A DNA stretch of 64,000 nucleotides from DYIU01 sp038326775. Lineage in GTDB: Bacteria; Actinomycetota; Geothermincolia; Fen-727; Anoxymicrobiaceae. Under the pieces are notes generated by a model. That model searched no databases, was not told the DNA's origin, and saw only the letters and a program-made list of their open reading frames with translations. The translations under genes and the position numbers were made by a program. Below are positions 16,375 to 25,275 of this stretch, one piece after another (the stretch's first letter is position 1; each line of letters opens with the position of its first letter). The DNA lies in NCBI GenBank assembly GCA_038326775.1, contig JBBQKJ010000006.1, positions 1 through 64,000 on the forward strand, given 5' to 3'.

Positions 16375-17043
16375 ATGCGAGCGCTGGCGGTCGTACCCGC
16401 GTTCCGGGAAGAGGAGATAATCGGCGACACGGTGTCTTCCCTGCTCGCCCTGGCGGCGGTCGAGCGGGTCGTGGTGATAGACGACGCCTCGGGGGACACG
16501 ACCGCGCTTCGAGCCGGCGAGGCCGGAGCGGCGGTGGTCGTCAACGGAAGGAACCTGGGCAAGGGTGGCTCCCTCAACAGGGTCCTTGAGAACCTACGGT
16601 TTGAGGTGCTTCTTCTCATCGACGGAGACCTGGGTGCGAATGCTTCCCAGGCGGCACTCATCCTCGAGCCCGTGCTTCGCGGAGAAGCAGACCTTGCGAT
16701 CGCCTCGTTCGGGCCTGCCGCCAGGAAGGGAGGGCTCGGATTCGCCAAATGGCTGGGGCAGGCCGGCATAGAACACCTCGCAGGGCGCGATATGAAGTCG
16801 CCTCTTTCCGGGCAGAGGGCCATGACCGCGGATGTTTTCAAGGCCGTGTCGCCATTCGCGCCCGGGTTCGGCATGGAAGTGGCAATGACCGTTGATGCGC
16901 TCCGGGCGGGCTTCCGCGTGGTTGAAGTCGCCACGGAGATGTCGCACCGGGAAACGGGGCGCGACATGGCCGGATTCATCCACCGTGCAAAGCAGTTCCG
17001 AGACATCCTGGCGGCTGTTGCCTGGCGCGAAAGAGGGAGTTGA
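16375..17043 (+). CDS. Family 2 glycosyltransferase
   Basis: 222 residues, a minimal GT-A fold. The N-terminus VVPAFREEEIIGDTVSSL and VVVIDDASGDTT are classic GT2 nucleotide-sugar binding signatures. The metal-binding DxD is in LLIDGDLG, and SGQRAMTADVF fits the acceptor-side region. No transmembrane helix. It probably transfers a sugar to a lipid or polymer of the envelope, perhaps working with the MraY-like transferase encoded 1 nt downstream. ATG 16375 has GAGGAG 4 nt upstream; GTG 16363 would overlap steB. Confidence 0.85.
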   Translation: MRALAVVPAFREEEIIGDTVSSLLALAAVERVVVIDDASGDTTALRAGEAGAAVVVNGRNLGKGGSLNRVLENLRFEVLLLIDGDLGANASQAALILEPVLRGEADLAIASFGPAARKGGLGFAKWLGQAGIEHLAGRDMKSPLSGQRAMTADVFKAVSPFAPGFGMEVAMTVDALRAGFRVVEVATEMSHRETGRDMAGFIHRAKQFRDILAAVAWRERGS

Positions 17044-17044
17044 G

Positions 17045-17992
17045 ATGCTGGTTCTCTGGGTATTCCTCGGGTCACTCGCCGCCGGAATCGTATTCATGTT
17101 CACCTTCAGGGGCATTCTTGAAAGCGAAGGCCTGCAGAGGACCAATTACCGCGGGGCCAGGCTCCCCACCGCTGCGGGGATAGTGTTCGCACCTTCCTTC
17201 CTGGTCATATGGATGGTATCACAGGTATATTACGCCGGTCACAGGGCGACCTGGGGTGCCGAGTCGGTACCCGGTCATTTGAGCCTGGGGCCCGGCATGA
17301 ACGTCATGCTCGTGCTCGTACTGGGAATGTGCCTGATAGGCCTGCTCGACGATGCTGCGGGAGACGGGGGAACGCGCGGGTTCAAGGGGCATTTCTCCGA
17401 GGCGCTCAAAGGCCGTTTCACGACTGGGTTCATGAAAGCCCTGCTCGGCTTCATGGTGGCGCTTGCAGCGCTTCTTCCACAGTTCCTCACTCCAGACAGG
17501 ATATCTTATCAGGACTACGGCAAATGGCTTCTCGGCGCGGCAGTTATAGCCCTCGCTGCGAACCTTTTCAACCTGCTTGACCTTGCGCCGGGGCGCTCCC
17601 TGAAGGTGTTTTTTCCGGCGCTGGCACTGTGTGTCGGCTTGACCATGAGGTTTGAGAGCGTTCCAGCATTGCCGACTCCTTTCCAGCCGCTTTCGTTCTA
17701 CGTCGCACCCGCCGTGGCAGTGGCTGCAGTGGCCCTGGTGCTGTTCCCGGGCGACTTGAGAGAGCGGTTCATGATGGGGGACGCGGGGTCAAACGTCCTG
17801 GGAGCTGTAGTAGGCCTCGGGCTGGTGCTGGGGACCAGTTTCTGGTGGCGTCTCGGGGTGTTCGCCCTGCTGGTCGTCCTCAACCTGCTTTCGGAGAAAT
17901 ACTCGTTTTCGAGCGCGATATCTTCAAACCGGGCATTAAACTGGCTTGATGGACTCGGGCGGAAAAGGAGAGAGGAGCCCGGGGGCAAATAA
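17045..17992 (+). CDS. MraY/WecA-like phospho-sugar transferase (GT4)
   Basis: 315 residues with about nine hydrophobic segments. Family motifs are present: an aspartate pair in IGLLDDAAGD, NLFNLLDLAPGRSLK in place of the usual N-x-x-N-x-x-D-G, and MGDAGSNVLG. Such enzymes move a phospho-amino-sugar from UDP to polyprenyl phosphate in the membrane. The deviation after NLLDL suggests a substrate other than UDP-MurNAc-pentapeptide. It starts 1 nt after the GT2 stop. The steAB-GT2-GT4-pyrG block looks like an envelope unit linked to cell division. Confidence 0.83.
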   Translation: MLVLWVFLGSLAAGIVFMFTFRGILESEGLQRTNYRGARLPTAAGIVFAPSFLVIWMVSQVYYAGHRATWGAESVPGHLSLGPGMNVMLVLVLGMCLIGLLDDAAGDGGTRGFKGHFSEALKGRFTTGFMKALLGFMVALAALLPQFLTPDRISYQDYGKWLLGAAVIALAANLFNLLDLAPGRSLKVFFPALALCVGLTMRFESVPALPTPFQPLSFYVAPAVAVAAVALVLFPGDLRERFMMGDAGSNVLGAVVGLGLVLGTSFWWRLGVFALLVVLNLLSEKYSFSSAISSNRALNWLDGLGRKRREEPGGK

Positions 17993-18028
17993 TAATAGGA
18001 AGCTTGACTGCTACCCGGAGGTAAAGTA

Positions 18029-19687
18029 ATGCCCGCCAAGCACATTTTCGTGACCGGAGGAGTGGTTTCGTCCCTGGGCAAAGGCATCACCGCGGCATCC
18101 ATCGGCCTGCTCCTGAAGTCCCGCGGACTCAAGGTGATCATGCAGAAGATGGACCCGTACATCAACGTCGATCCCGGCACCATGAACCCGTTCCAGCACG
18201 GCGAGGTATTCGTTACCGATGACGGTACCGAGACCGATCTCGACCTCGGGCATTACGAGCGCTTCGTTGACATCAACCTCGGCAGAAAGAGCAACGTCAC
18301 CTCCGGCACGGTTTACGGCTCGATCATCGGCAGGGAGCGAAAGGGAGAGTTCCTGGGAGCCACGGTCCAGGTCATCCCCCACATCACTGACGACATAAAG
18401 CGGAGGATAATGGCCGTGGTCGAGGACGAGGAGATCGACGTCGCGATCCACGAGATAGGGGGCACGGTGGGTGACATCGAGAGCCAGCCTTTCCTGGAGG
18501 CGATACGCCAGCTCAAAAAAGACGTCGGCCACCAGAACGTATGCTATATACATGTGACTCTTGTGCCGTGGCTGGAGACCTCGCGGGAGCTCAAGACCAA
18601 GCCGACCCAGCACAGCGTCAAGGAGCTCAAGAGCATAGGCATCCAGCCTGACGCTATTGTCTGCCGCTCGGACCGGGCCATAAACGGCGACGTCAAGGAC
18701 AAGATAGCGCTTTTCTGCGACACCGACAGGGAGGCGGTCGTATCCGCCGTGAACGCAGAGACCATCTACGAGGTCCCGTTGATGCTCAACTCGGAGGGAT
18801 TGGACAAGTACATCGTTGAGCACCTGGGGCTTCCGGGTCATCCGCCCGACCTCTCCGAGTGGAAGGCACTGGTCGAGCGCATCAAGCAGCTCACCGACGA
18901 GATAAAGATAGCCATCGTCGGCAAGTACGTCGACCTCCCCGACGCTTACATAAGCATTGTGGAGAGCCTGAACGCGGCCGGCATAAAGCACGGTGTGAAG
19001 GTGAAGCCGGTCTGGGTCGCTTCGGATACCTTGAAGGAAGGCCGCTGCGGGGAAATCCTGGAGGGCATCCAGGGGGTTCTGGTGCCCGGTGGCTTCGGGG
19101 TGCGCGGCATCGAGGGAAAGATAATGGCCATCCAGTACGCACGCGAGAACGGCATACCGTTCCTGGGGCTCTGCCTGGGCCTGCAGTGCGCCACCATCGA
19201 GTTCTCGCGGAACGTGGTTGGCATGAAGAGCGCGGACTCGAGCGAGTTCGATCCCGAAACCCTCTACCCTGTAATAGACCTGATGGACCATCAGAAAGAC
19301 GTAGACGGCATGGGCGGCACCATGCGTCTCGGCCTTTATCCGTGCAAGCTCACCCCGGGAACGCGGGCTTTCGACGCATACGGTGAGGAGGTCATCTACG
19401 AGAGGCACCGCCACCGCTACGAGGTCAACAACGCGATGCGCCACAAGATGGAGGAAGCAGGGCTGGTCTTCTCAGGGGTCTCCCCGGACGGCCGCCTGGT
19501 CGAGATAATCGAGGTGCCGGACCACCCCTGGTTCGTGGCGTGCCAGTTCCACCCTGAGTTCAAGTCGCGGCCGCTGCGTCCGCACCCGTTGTTCCGGGAG
19601 TTCGTGGGAGCGGCCGTGTCGCGCCGGCAGTTGGAGACCTCTCACCTGGGAGTCATAGAAGGCGACGAGGCACGGGCGGGAGAATGA
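18029..19687 (+). CDS. pyrG: CTP synthase
   Basis: 552 residues. It converts UTP, ATP and glutamine to CTP. The N-terminal synthetase domain begins with FVTGGVVSSLGKGITAAS. The class I glutamine amidotransferase domain holds the nucleophile in PFLGLCLGLQ and the His-Glu pair in CQFHPEFKSRP. GGAGG lies 7 nt before ATG 18029. The stop overlaps the next gene by 4 nt (ATGA). CTP supply is logically linked to the lipid-linked sugar genes upstream and to cmk elsewhere in this window. Confidence 0.97.
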   Translation: MPAKHIFVTGGVVSSLGKGITAASIGLLLKSRGLKVIMQKMDPYINVDPGTMNPFQHGEVFVTDDGTETDLDLGHYERFVDINLGRKSNVTSGTVYGSIIGRERKGEFLGATVQVIPHITDDIKRRIMAVVEDEEIDVAIHEIGGTVGDIESQPFLEAIRQLKKDVGHQNVCYIHVTLVPWLETSRELKTKPTQHSVKELKSIGIQPDAIVCRSDRAINGDVKDKIALFCDTDREAVVSAVNAETIYEVPLMLNSEGLDKYIVEHLGLPGHPPDLSEWKALVERIKQLTDEIKIAIVGKYVDLPDAYISIVESLNAAGIKHGVKVKPVWVASDTLKEGRCGEILEGIQGVLVPGGFGVRGIEGKIMAIQYARENGIPFLGLCLGLQCATIEFSRNVVGMKSADSSEFDPETLYPVIDLMDHQKDVDGMGGTMRLGLYPCKLTPGTRAFDAYGEEVIYERHRHRYEVNNAMRHKMEEAGLVFSGVSPDGRLVEIIEVPDHPWFVACQFHPEFKSRPLRPHPLFREFVGAAVSRRQLETSHLGVIEGDEARAGE

Positions 19688-20838
19688 AGCCCGGGGAAGG
19701 GCCGGACCCCGAAAGGCTTTTCTCCATCTTCATCGACCTTGTCCGCCTGGACAGCGAGTCGGGGAACGAGGGGCCGGTGTCCGGGTATATCAAGGGATTC
19801 TGCTCTCGGCTCGGCTTGAAGCAGGTTGAAGATAAAGCCGGCGAGGCCGCCGGAGGGGAGTGCGGAAACCTCATCGTAAGAGTGCCGTGTGACGCGTTGT
19901 CTCTAGCGCCGATAATAATGAACGCGCATATGGACACGGTGGGGCCCGGCACCGGTGTCGTGGTGGAGGATGCAGGTGACCGGTTCGCGAGCCGAGGTGA
20001 CACGGTGCTGGGGGCTGACTGCAAAGCGGGGGTCGCGGCCATCCTGGCCGCAGTGGAGGCGCTGCGCGAAGATGGCGATGCGCACCGCGCGCTGGAGCTC
20101 GTTTTCACGGTGCAGGAGGAGATCGGGCTTGTCGGGGCGAGCCACCTGGACACTTCGCTGCTCGCGGGAGAATGGGGTGTAGTGCTGGATGGCAGCGGGC
20201 CTGTTGGCGGCATCGTGGTCGAGGCCCCCGGGCAGGACCAGGTCAAGTTCACCTTGCGCGGAAGGGCGGCGCACGCCGGAGTGGAGCCTGAGAAAGGCGT
20301 GAGCGCCATTGCGTGCGCGGCCGAGGCCATAGCGGGTCTTCGACTGGGGCGGCACGACGAAGGGACGACCTCCAACATCGGCCTTATCTCCGGGGGAACC
20401 GCGGTGAACATCGTGCCGGAGCTAGCGGTGGTCGAAGGCGAGATACGCGGCCTTTCGGCCAGCCGCCTTGCCGAGGAGGGCGAGGCGATGCTTGATGTTT
20501 TCCGTCGCGCCGCCGAGAAATGCGGCTGCGGGCTGGATGCGCAGCTGTGGCGCCAGTTCGAACATTTCAAGCTGGATGAGAGATCGAGGCCGGTGATGCA
20601 CCTGAAGCGGGCGATGCAAAGCTGCGGAGTCGAGCCTTATCTCACGACGAGCGGTGGAGGCAGTGACGCCAACGTGTTGAACCTGGCGGGCCTCCAGATG
20701 GCGGTCATGCACATAGGGCTCGTCGACGCGCACAGCAAGGAGGAGCATATCCTCAAGGCCGACCTGGTGGCCGTCGCGCGTGTGGTGGCGGAGCTTGCTC
20801 GCCAGTGCATCGACGTAGAGCGGGAGGCTCGCTGTTGA
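19684..20838 (+). CDS. M20 family metallopeptidase, peptidase T-like
   Basis: 384 residues with an intact di-zinc site: H82-x-D84 (AHMDTVGPG), bridging D112 (GADCKAG), the catalytic E145-E146 pair (VQEEIGLVGA), D169, and a C-terminal His in DAHSKEEH. The central dimerisation domain spans about 185-290. It most resembles the peptidase T-like group; expected activity is an aminopeptidase or deacylase in the cytoplasm. It overlaps pyrG by 4 nt and the DUF3866 gene by 4 nt, so translation is probably coupled. Confidence 0.88.
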   Translation: MKPGEGPDPERLFSIFIDLVRLDSESGNEGPVSGYIKGFCSRLGLKQVEDKAGEAAGGECGNLIVRVPCDALSLAPIIMNAHMDTVGPGTGVVVEDAGDRFASRGDTVLGADCKAGVAAILAAVEALREDGDAHRALELVFTVQEEIGLVGASHLDTSLLAGEWGVVLDGSGPVGGIVVEAPGQDQVKFTLRGRAAHAGVEPEKGVSAIACAAEAIAGLRLGRHDEGTTSNIGLISGGTAVNIVPELAVVEGEIRGLSASRLAEEGEAMLDVFRRAAEKCGCGLDAQLWRQFEHFKLDERSRPVMHLKRAMQSCGVEPYLTTSGGGSDANVLNLAGLQMAVMHIGLVDAHSKEEHILKADLVAVARVVAELARQCIDVEREARC

Positions 20839-21911
20839 GCAGCTACAGGCGGGCCTGGGTCCGGAGCGTGGAGCCATGGGGCCCCGGCGCGCTTCTCTCG
20901 GAGCTGAAGTTCGACGACGGCTCCTGTGGGAGGGCACTGTCCTTTGATGAGCTCACGGGCACTGTCGCCCCCGGCGATGAGGTCGTCGCCAACACCACCG
21001 CGGTCGAGCTCGAGCTGGGCTCCGGGGGGTTCCATTTCATCCTCTGGAACCTCTCGCGGCCCGGGTTGGATACGGGCGCGACGGGGCACATCATGAAGCT
21101 CAGGTACACGCCTCTTCAGCTGAACATGGAGGCCCTGGAGGAGAGGCTGGGCGGCATAGAGGTGGACGGCCTGGACCGGGCACTCAACGGGATGCCGGTT
21201 GTGGCCGGCTCGCTGCACAGCCAGCTTCTTCCGGTGGCGCTCGCCTACCGGCACGCCCGCCCGGAAGGGCGCCTGGTATATGTTATGACGGATGGGGGCT
21301 GTCTCCCCTGCGCCTTCAGCCGCACCGTCCTCTTCCTGAAGGAGCGGGGCTTAATAGAATCGACCATCACCTGCGGGCACGCCTTCGGAGGAGACCTTGA
21401 GGCGGTGAGCGTCTTCGGGGCGCTGATGGGCGCGCGGGAGACCTGCGGCGCGGACGCGGTGGTCGCGCTCATGGGGCCCGGCATCGTCGGCACCGGCTCC
21501 GCGGTCGGCTTCAGCGGAATGGAGCAGGCGGTTGTCATCAACGCGGCGGCCTCGCTGGGGGGAACCCCCGTAGCGATACCCAGGATAACTTTCTCTGACG
21601 AGCGGGGCAGGCACCGCGGGTTGAGCCATCACACTGTCTCTTCACTCAGATACGGCGCCCTCGCGCGCGCCGTTGTGGCTTTACCGCTTCTCGAGGGCGA
21701 GAGGCGCGAGCTGGTGACCGCCCAGCTGAGGGACGCGGGCATCTTCGACAAGCACGAGGTCCGCGAGGTCGATGCCGGAATCATCCCGGGCCTCCTGGCG
21801 GAATGCGGCCTGGAGGCTACCATAATGGGAAGGACGGTCTCCCAGGAGCCCGAGTTCTTTATGTCAGCCGGGGCGGCGGGGCTGCTCGCGGACGAGCTGG
21901 GTGGTGATTAG
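20835..21911 (+). CDS. DUF3866 family protein
   Basis: 358 residues of the actinobacterial family DUF3866 (PF12982); function unknown. Conserved-looking parts are the N-terminal beta-rich segment with GDEVVANTTAVEL, the GHIMKLRYTPLQ segment, VYVMTDGGCLPCAFS, CGHAFGGDLEAVSV and MGPGIVGTGSAVGFSGMEQA. The glycine-rich central part could be a nucleotide or cofactor site (inference). TTG 20835 is chosen: GGGAGG lies 7 nt upstream and the start overlaps the preceding TGA. The next gene begins immediately after its stop. Confidence 0.8.
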   Translation: MSSYRRAWVRSVEPWGPGALLSELKFDDGSCGRALSFDELTGTVAPGDEVVANTTAVELELGSGGFHFILWNLSRPGLDTGATGHIMKLRYTPLQLNMEALEERLGGIEVDGLDRALNGMPVVAGSLHSQLLPVALAYRHARPEGRLVYVMTDGGCLPCAFSRTVLFLKERGLIESTITCGHAFGGDLEAVSVFGALMGARETCGADAVVALMGPGIVGTGSAVGFSGMEQAVVINAAASLGGTPVAIPRITFSDERGRHRGLSHHTVSSLRYGALARAVVALPLLEGERRELVTAQLRDAGIFDKHEVREVDAGIIPGLLAECGLEATIMGRTVSQEPEFFMSAGAAGLLADELGGD

Positions 21912-22496
21912 ATGGACATGGATATAAGCGACCACGAGATACTTGGAAGCGAGCAGGTCTTCGACGGCCGCGTCCTCAAGGTCTTTCTTGATGACGTCAG
22001 GCTGCCCGATGGCAGGAAGGCCACCTGGGAGAGGGTGGCCCATCCGGGAGCGGTCGGCATAGTGCCGCTGATGCCCGACGGCAGCGTCGTCATGGTGCGA
22101 CAGTACAGGCACGCGGTGCGAGGCGTACTGCTGGAGATACCGGCGGGCAAGCTCGACACCGGAGAACCCCCGTTGGCCACCGCCCACAGGGAGCTTGCCG
22201 AGGAGGCAGGCTTGAAGGCGGGCGAGATGATCAAGCTATCGGAGTTCTACAACTCCCCAGGCTACTCGGACGAGTGCTTCCACCTTTACCTTGCGAGGGA
22301 CCTTTCCGTGGAGCAGGGGGAGTCCGAGCCGGACGAGTTCCTCGAGGTCGAGCGCCTCAGCCTTGCCGGTGCCCTCCAGATGGTTTCCTCCGGGGACATC
22401 AGGGACGCCAAGAGCATCATAGGGCTGTCGCTTGCCTTACTCTTCTTGTCCGGAGACGCGAAGCCCTTCGGCGGCATGCGGACCCATGAGCCCTGA
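21912..22496 (+). CDS. Nudix hydrolase, ADP-ribose pyrophosphatase type
   Basis: 194 residues. The Nudix box G-x5-E-x7-REU-x-EE-x-GU is complete in GKLDTGEPPLATAHRELAEE. Upstream MVRQYRHAVRGVLLEIPAGK is typical of ADP-ribose pyrophosphatases, which hydrolyse ADP-ribose to AMP and ribose-5-phosphate with Mg2+. ATG 21912 directly follows the DUF3866 stop. The 3' end overlaps xerD by 11 nt. Confidence 0.9.
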   Translation: MDMDISDHEILGSEQVFDGRVLKVFLDDVRLPDGRKATWERVAHPGAVGIVPLMPDGSVVMVRQYRHAVRGVLLEIPAGKLDTGEPPLATAHRELAEEAGLKAGEMIKLSEFYNSPGYSDECFHLYLARDLSVEQGESEPDEFLEVERLSLAGALQMVSSGDIRDAKSIIGLSLALLFLSGDAKPFGGMRTHEP

Positions 22497-23442
22497 AGAG
22501 AGTGGCTCGACGGGCAGCGCGCTCGAAGCGGGGGACCTCACCGCGCTGGTATTTGCGGCGCGGGAGTACCTTAACTTCATCCAGGTCGAGCGCGGCGTCT
22601 CGCCGAACACGATTTCCAGCTACCGCCGCGCGCTGGTCCGCTATCTCGATTTCCTTGAGGGGCTTGGCATCAAGAGCCCGCGAGACATCGGCCAGGAAGC
22701 GGTGATGGCTTACGCGGCCTGGATGGCTTCTCAAGACTCCGGCCTTTCGGCGCGCTCGATGTCACAGGCTTTCAGCGTCGTCAGGATGTTCCATCGATTC
22801 ATGGTCGCCGAAGGCGTTTGCGAAGCCGATCCTACCGGAACGCTTCCGTCGCCAAGGATACCGGCCAGGCTGCCCAGGGCGCTGTCAAGGGCGCGGGTCG
22901 AGAGGCTGCTCGACACTCCCGCCGGGGGAGACGCCAGGGGCATCCGCGACCGATTGATCCTGGAACTCATGTACGCCACCGGGATGCGGATATCGGAGCT
23001 GTGCGGGCTTGACGTCGGCGACCTCGACCTGCTCGAGCGGCTGGCCATGGTCCGTGGAAAGGGAGACAAGTGGAGGATCATCCCGTTCGGCGCCCGGGCG
23101 GCTGATGCGGCGCGGCTCTATCTCCGGGAAGCCAGGCCGGAGCTGGCCAGAAGCTCGAGCTTTCACGCCCTTATCCTGAACGCCAGGGGTGGAAGGCTCA
23201 CCCGCCAGGGGTGCTGGAAGGTCATCAAGGGGCACGCCGAGGCGGCCGGCCTGGGTGAGCTGGTAACGCCGCACGTGCTCCGCCACACTTTCGCCACACA
23301 CATGCTGGAGGGGGGCGCGAGCCTGCTGGTGGTCCAGGAACTGCTCGGTCACGCCAGCATCGCGACGACCCAGATCTACACCGAGGTCACCCGGGACCAT
23401 CTGAAGTCTGTCTACGGGCGTGCCCACCCGCGCGCCGTTTAG
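22486..23442 (+). CDS. xerD: Tyrosine recombinase XerD
   Basis: 318 residues. The N-terminal SAM-like core-binding domain (FAAREYLNFIQVERGVSPNT) is followed by the catalytic domain, with Arg in ATGMRISELCGL, HVLRHTFATHML, LGHASIATTQ and the tyrosine nucleophile in IYTEVT. With XerC it resolves chromosome dimers at dif. The Nudix-xerD neighbourhood is the normal chromosomal context, so it is not a phage integrase. The start codon overlaps the Nudix gene and has only a weak ribosome site, suggesting coupled translation. Confidence 0.92.
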   Translation: MSPEESGSTGSALEAGDLTALVFAAREYLNFIQVERGVSPNTISSYRRALVRYLDFLEGLGIKSPRDIGQEAVMAYAAWMASQDSGLSARSMSQAFSVVRMFHRFMVAEGVCEADPTGTLPSPRIPARLPRALSRARVERLLDTPAGGDARGIRDRLILELMYATGMRISELCGLDVGDLDLLERLAMVRGKGDKWRIIPFGARAADAARLYLREARPELARSSSFHALILNARGGRLTRQGCWKVIKGHAEAAGLGELVTPHVLRHTFATHMLEGGASLLVVQELLGHASIATTQIYTEVTRDHLKSVYGRAHPRAV

Positions 23443-23500
23443 GATGCCGGGCGCGCGTCGCGGAACCTGGTTCAGGCGGGCAAAGGCGCGGATGGCTCGC

Positions 23501-23529
23501 TTGTAACGGCAGGTGACCAAACTTACAAT
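23501..23529 (+). promoter_or_regulatory. Promoter for the site-2 protease gene
   Basis: TTGTAA at 23501-23506, exactly 17 nt, then TACAAT at 23524-23529. It lies in the 102-nt gap after xerD. The predicted start near 23536 leaves only about 9 nt before ATG 23545. Confidence 0.5.
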
Positions 23530-23544
23530 GAACGCCTGAGCGGT

Positions 23545-24231
23545 ATGGACAGAAGAGGAAGGCATTTGGAGAGCTGGCGTCAGGCAGTTTACATAGTAAT
23601 TGGCTTGTTAATAGGCGTGATCATTCACGAATATATGCACGGCCGGGCTGCCGACTATTTCGGCGACAAGACCGCCAGGAACGCCGGCAGGCTGACCCTT
23701 AACCCTATACCGCACATAGACCCGTTCGGCACCGTCCTGCTGCCACTGGCGCTCCTGCTGGTGTCGGGCGGCTCCTTCACTTTTGGATACGCTAAGCCGG
23801 TGCCGGTCAACCCGTTTTTCCTCAAGAGGAAACGCGACATGGTTTTCGTCGCGCTGGCGGGACCCCTGAGCAACTTCTGCGTGGCCATCTTGATAACGCT
23901 TATAGGGATGGTTGTCCACCTCGCGGGAGTAACGACCACCACTTCCAGCACGGGCGTGCCGTCCATCACGGAGCTTTTCTCCCTCTTTTACTATGCCGCC
24001 TATATAAACGTCTGGCTTGGAATATTCAACCTCATACCCGTGCCACCGCTCGACGGTTCCCACGTGCTGGAATACTTCCTGCCCGCGAACCTTCGCGAGA
24101 GCTACGAGCGCATCGCCCCTTTCGGGTTCATAATAGTCTTCGGGTTCCTGTGGCTGTCGGGCGACCTGTTTTTCCGGTTGCTTCAGCCGGTATTCCATCT
24201 GCTGGGGAGAATAATGGGAATACCGTTCTGA
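23545..24231 (+). CDS. Site-2 protease family (M50) membrane metalloprotease
   Basis: 228 residues with four to six membrane segments. The zinc motif H-E-Y-M-H lies in the first helix (IIHEYMHGRAADYFG), and the third ligand region is FNLIPVPPLDGSHVL. NPIPHIDPFGT, GYAKPVPVNP and LAGPLSNF are typical of the short bacterial S2P-like group. It probably cleaves substrates within the membrane; targets are unknown. ATG 23545 is only about 9 nt from the predicted transcription start; TTG 23566, with AGGAAGG before it, is a plausible alternative. It is followed by trpS after 48 nt. Confidence 0.88.
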   Translation: MDRRGRHLESWRQAVYIVIGLLIGVIIHEYMHGRAADYFGDKTARNAGRLTLNPIPHIDPFGTVLLPLALLLVSGGSFTFGYAKPVPVNPFFLKRKRDMVFVALAGPLSNFCVAILITLIGMVVHLAGVTTTTSSTGVPSITELFSLFYYAAYINVWLGIFNLIPVPPLDGSHVLEYFLPANLRESYERIAPFGFIIVFGFLWLSGDLFFRLLQPVFHLLGRIMGIPF

Positions 24232-24279
24232 CTTCTCTGGATCCCGGTTCACGATAACGATCTCACGCGGAGGTGTTAC

Positions 24280-25266
24280 TTGAAAGACAGGGTGGTGAGC
24301 GGCTACAGGCCGAGCGGGAGGCTGCACCTCGGCCACTACCACGGAAACCTGATGAACATGGTGGGCCTGCAGGCGACTCACGAGTGCTTCTTTTTCGTAG
24401 CGGACTGGCACGCTCTGACAACGGGCTATAAAGACACGTCGATGCTGGGCGCCTACAGCACGGACATGGTGCTGGACTGGCTCGCGGCGGGCCTTGACCC
24501 CGAGAAGTGCACCATATACCGCCAGTCTGACATCGAGAGCATCCCCGAGCTGGTGCTTTACTTCGGCATGCTGCTGACGCTGGGGGAGCTGGAGCGCTGC
24601 CCCACTTACAAGGAGCAGCTGAGGGAGCTGAACGCCAGGATCGTCAACACCTACGGGTTCTTGGGGTACCCCGTGCTGATGGCGGCCGACATCCTGATAA
24701 TGGACGCCGAGCTGGTGCCGGTGGGAGAGGACCAGCTTCCCCACCTGGAGCTTACCCGGGAGATAGCCAGGGGCTTCAACTCGCTCTATGGACAGACGTT
24801 CCCCGAGCCCAGGCCGTTGCTTTCCAGCGCGCCCAGGATACCCGGGACCGACGCTCGCAAGATGTCAAAGAGCTATGACAACATCATCGAGCTCGGGGAC
24901 GGTCCGGAGGAGATACACGCGAAGGTCAGGAAGATGATAACCGACCCGGCGCGCGTTCGCCGCGGGGACCCGGGGCACCCCGAGGTCTGCACCGTGTTCC
25001 AGCTCTACGGGGTCTATTTTCCTGATGAGCTCGAGCAGGTCGCCGAGGATTGCAGGGGCGCCGTGATAGGATGCACCGACTGTAAAGACAGGCTTGCCGA
25101 GCGAATCGCTCTTGACATGGCTCCTTTCAGGGAGCGGCGCGTCGAGCTGTCGCGCGATCCGGGCCTGGCGGGGGAGGTTCTCGCCGCGGGGGCGGAGAAA
25201 GCAAGGCCGATAGCGGCCGAGAGCCTGGCGAAAGCAAGGTCGGCCATGAGCATCGGCAGCCTTTAG
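24280..25266 (+). CDS. trpS: Tryptophanyl-tRNA synthetase
   Basis: 328 residues, a class Ic synthetase that charges tRNA-Trp. The HIGH-type motif is HLGHYHG (about residues 13-19) and the KMSKS motif is exact in RKMSKSYDN. TTG 24280 has GGAGGTG 5 nt upstream. No Trp leader peptide is visible before it, unlike trpB2 at 32450. It ends 9 nt before scpA. The M50-trpS-scpA order recurs in Actinomycetota and Firmicutes. Confidence 0.96.
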   Translation: MKDRVVSGYRPSGRLHLGHYHGNLMNMVGLQATHECFFFVADWHALTTGYKDTSMLGAYSTDMVLDWLAAGLDPEKCTIYRQSDIESIPELVLYFGMLLTLGELERCPTYKEQLRELNARIVNTYGFLGYPVLMAADILIMDAELVPVGEDQLPHLELTREIARGFNSLYGQTFPEPRPLLSSAPRIPGTDARKMSKSYDNIIELGDGPEEIHAKVRKMITDPARVRRGDPGHPEVCTVFQLYGVYFPDELEQVAEDCRGAVIGCTDCKDRLAERIALDMAPFRERRVELSRDPGLAGEVLAAGAEKARPIAAESLAKARSAMSIGSL

Positions 25267-25275
25267 GAGTCCCGC

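Noticed and set aside
18011..19444. Long open frame antisense to pyrG (477 codons)
   Set aside because: Mirror frame of a high-GC gene; no domain similarity and pyrG is certain.
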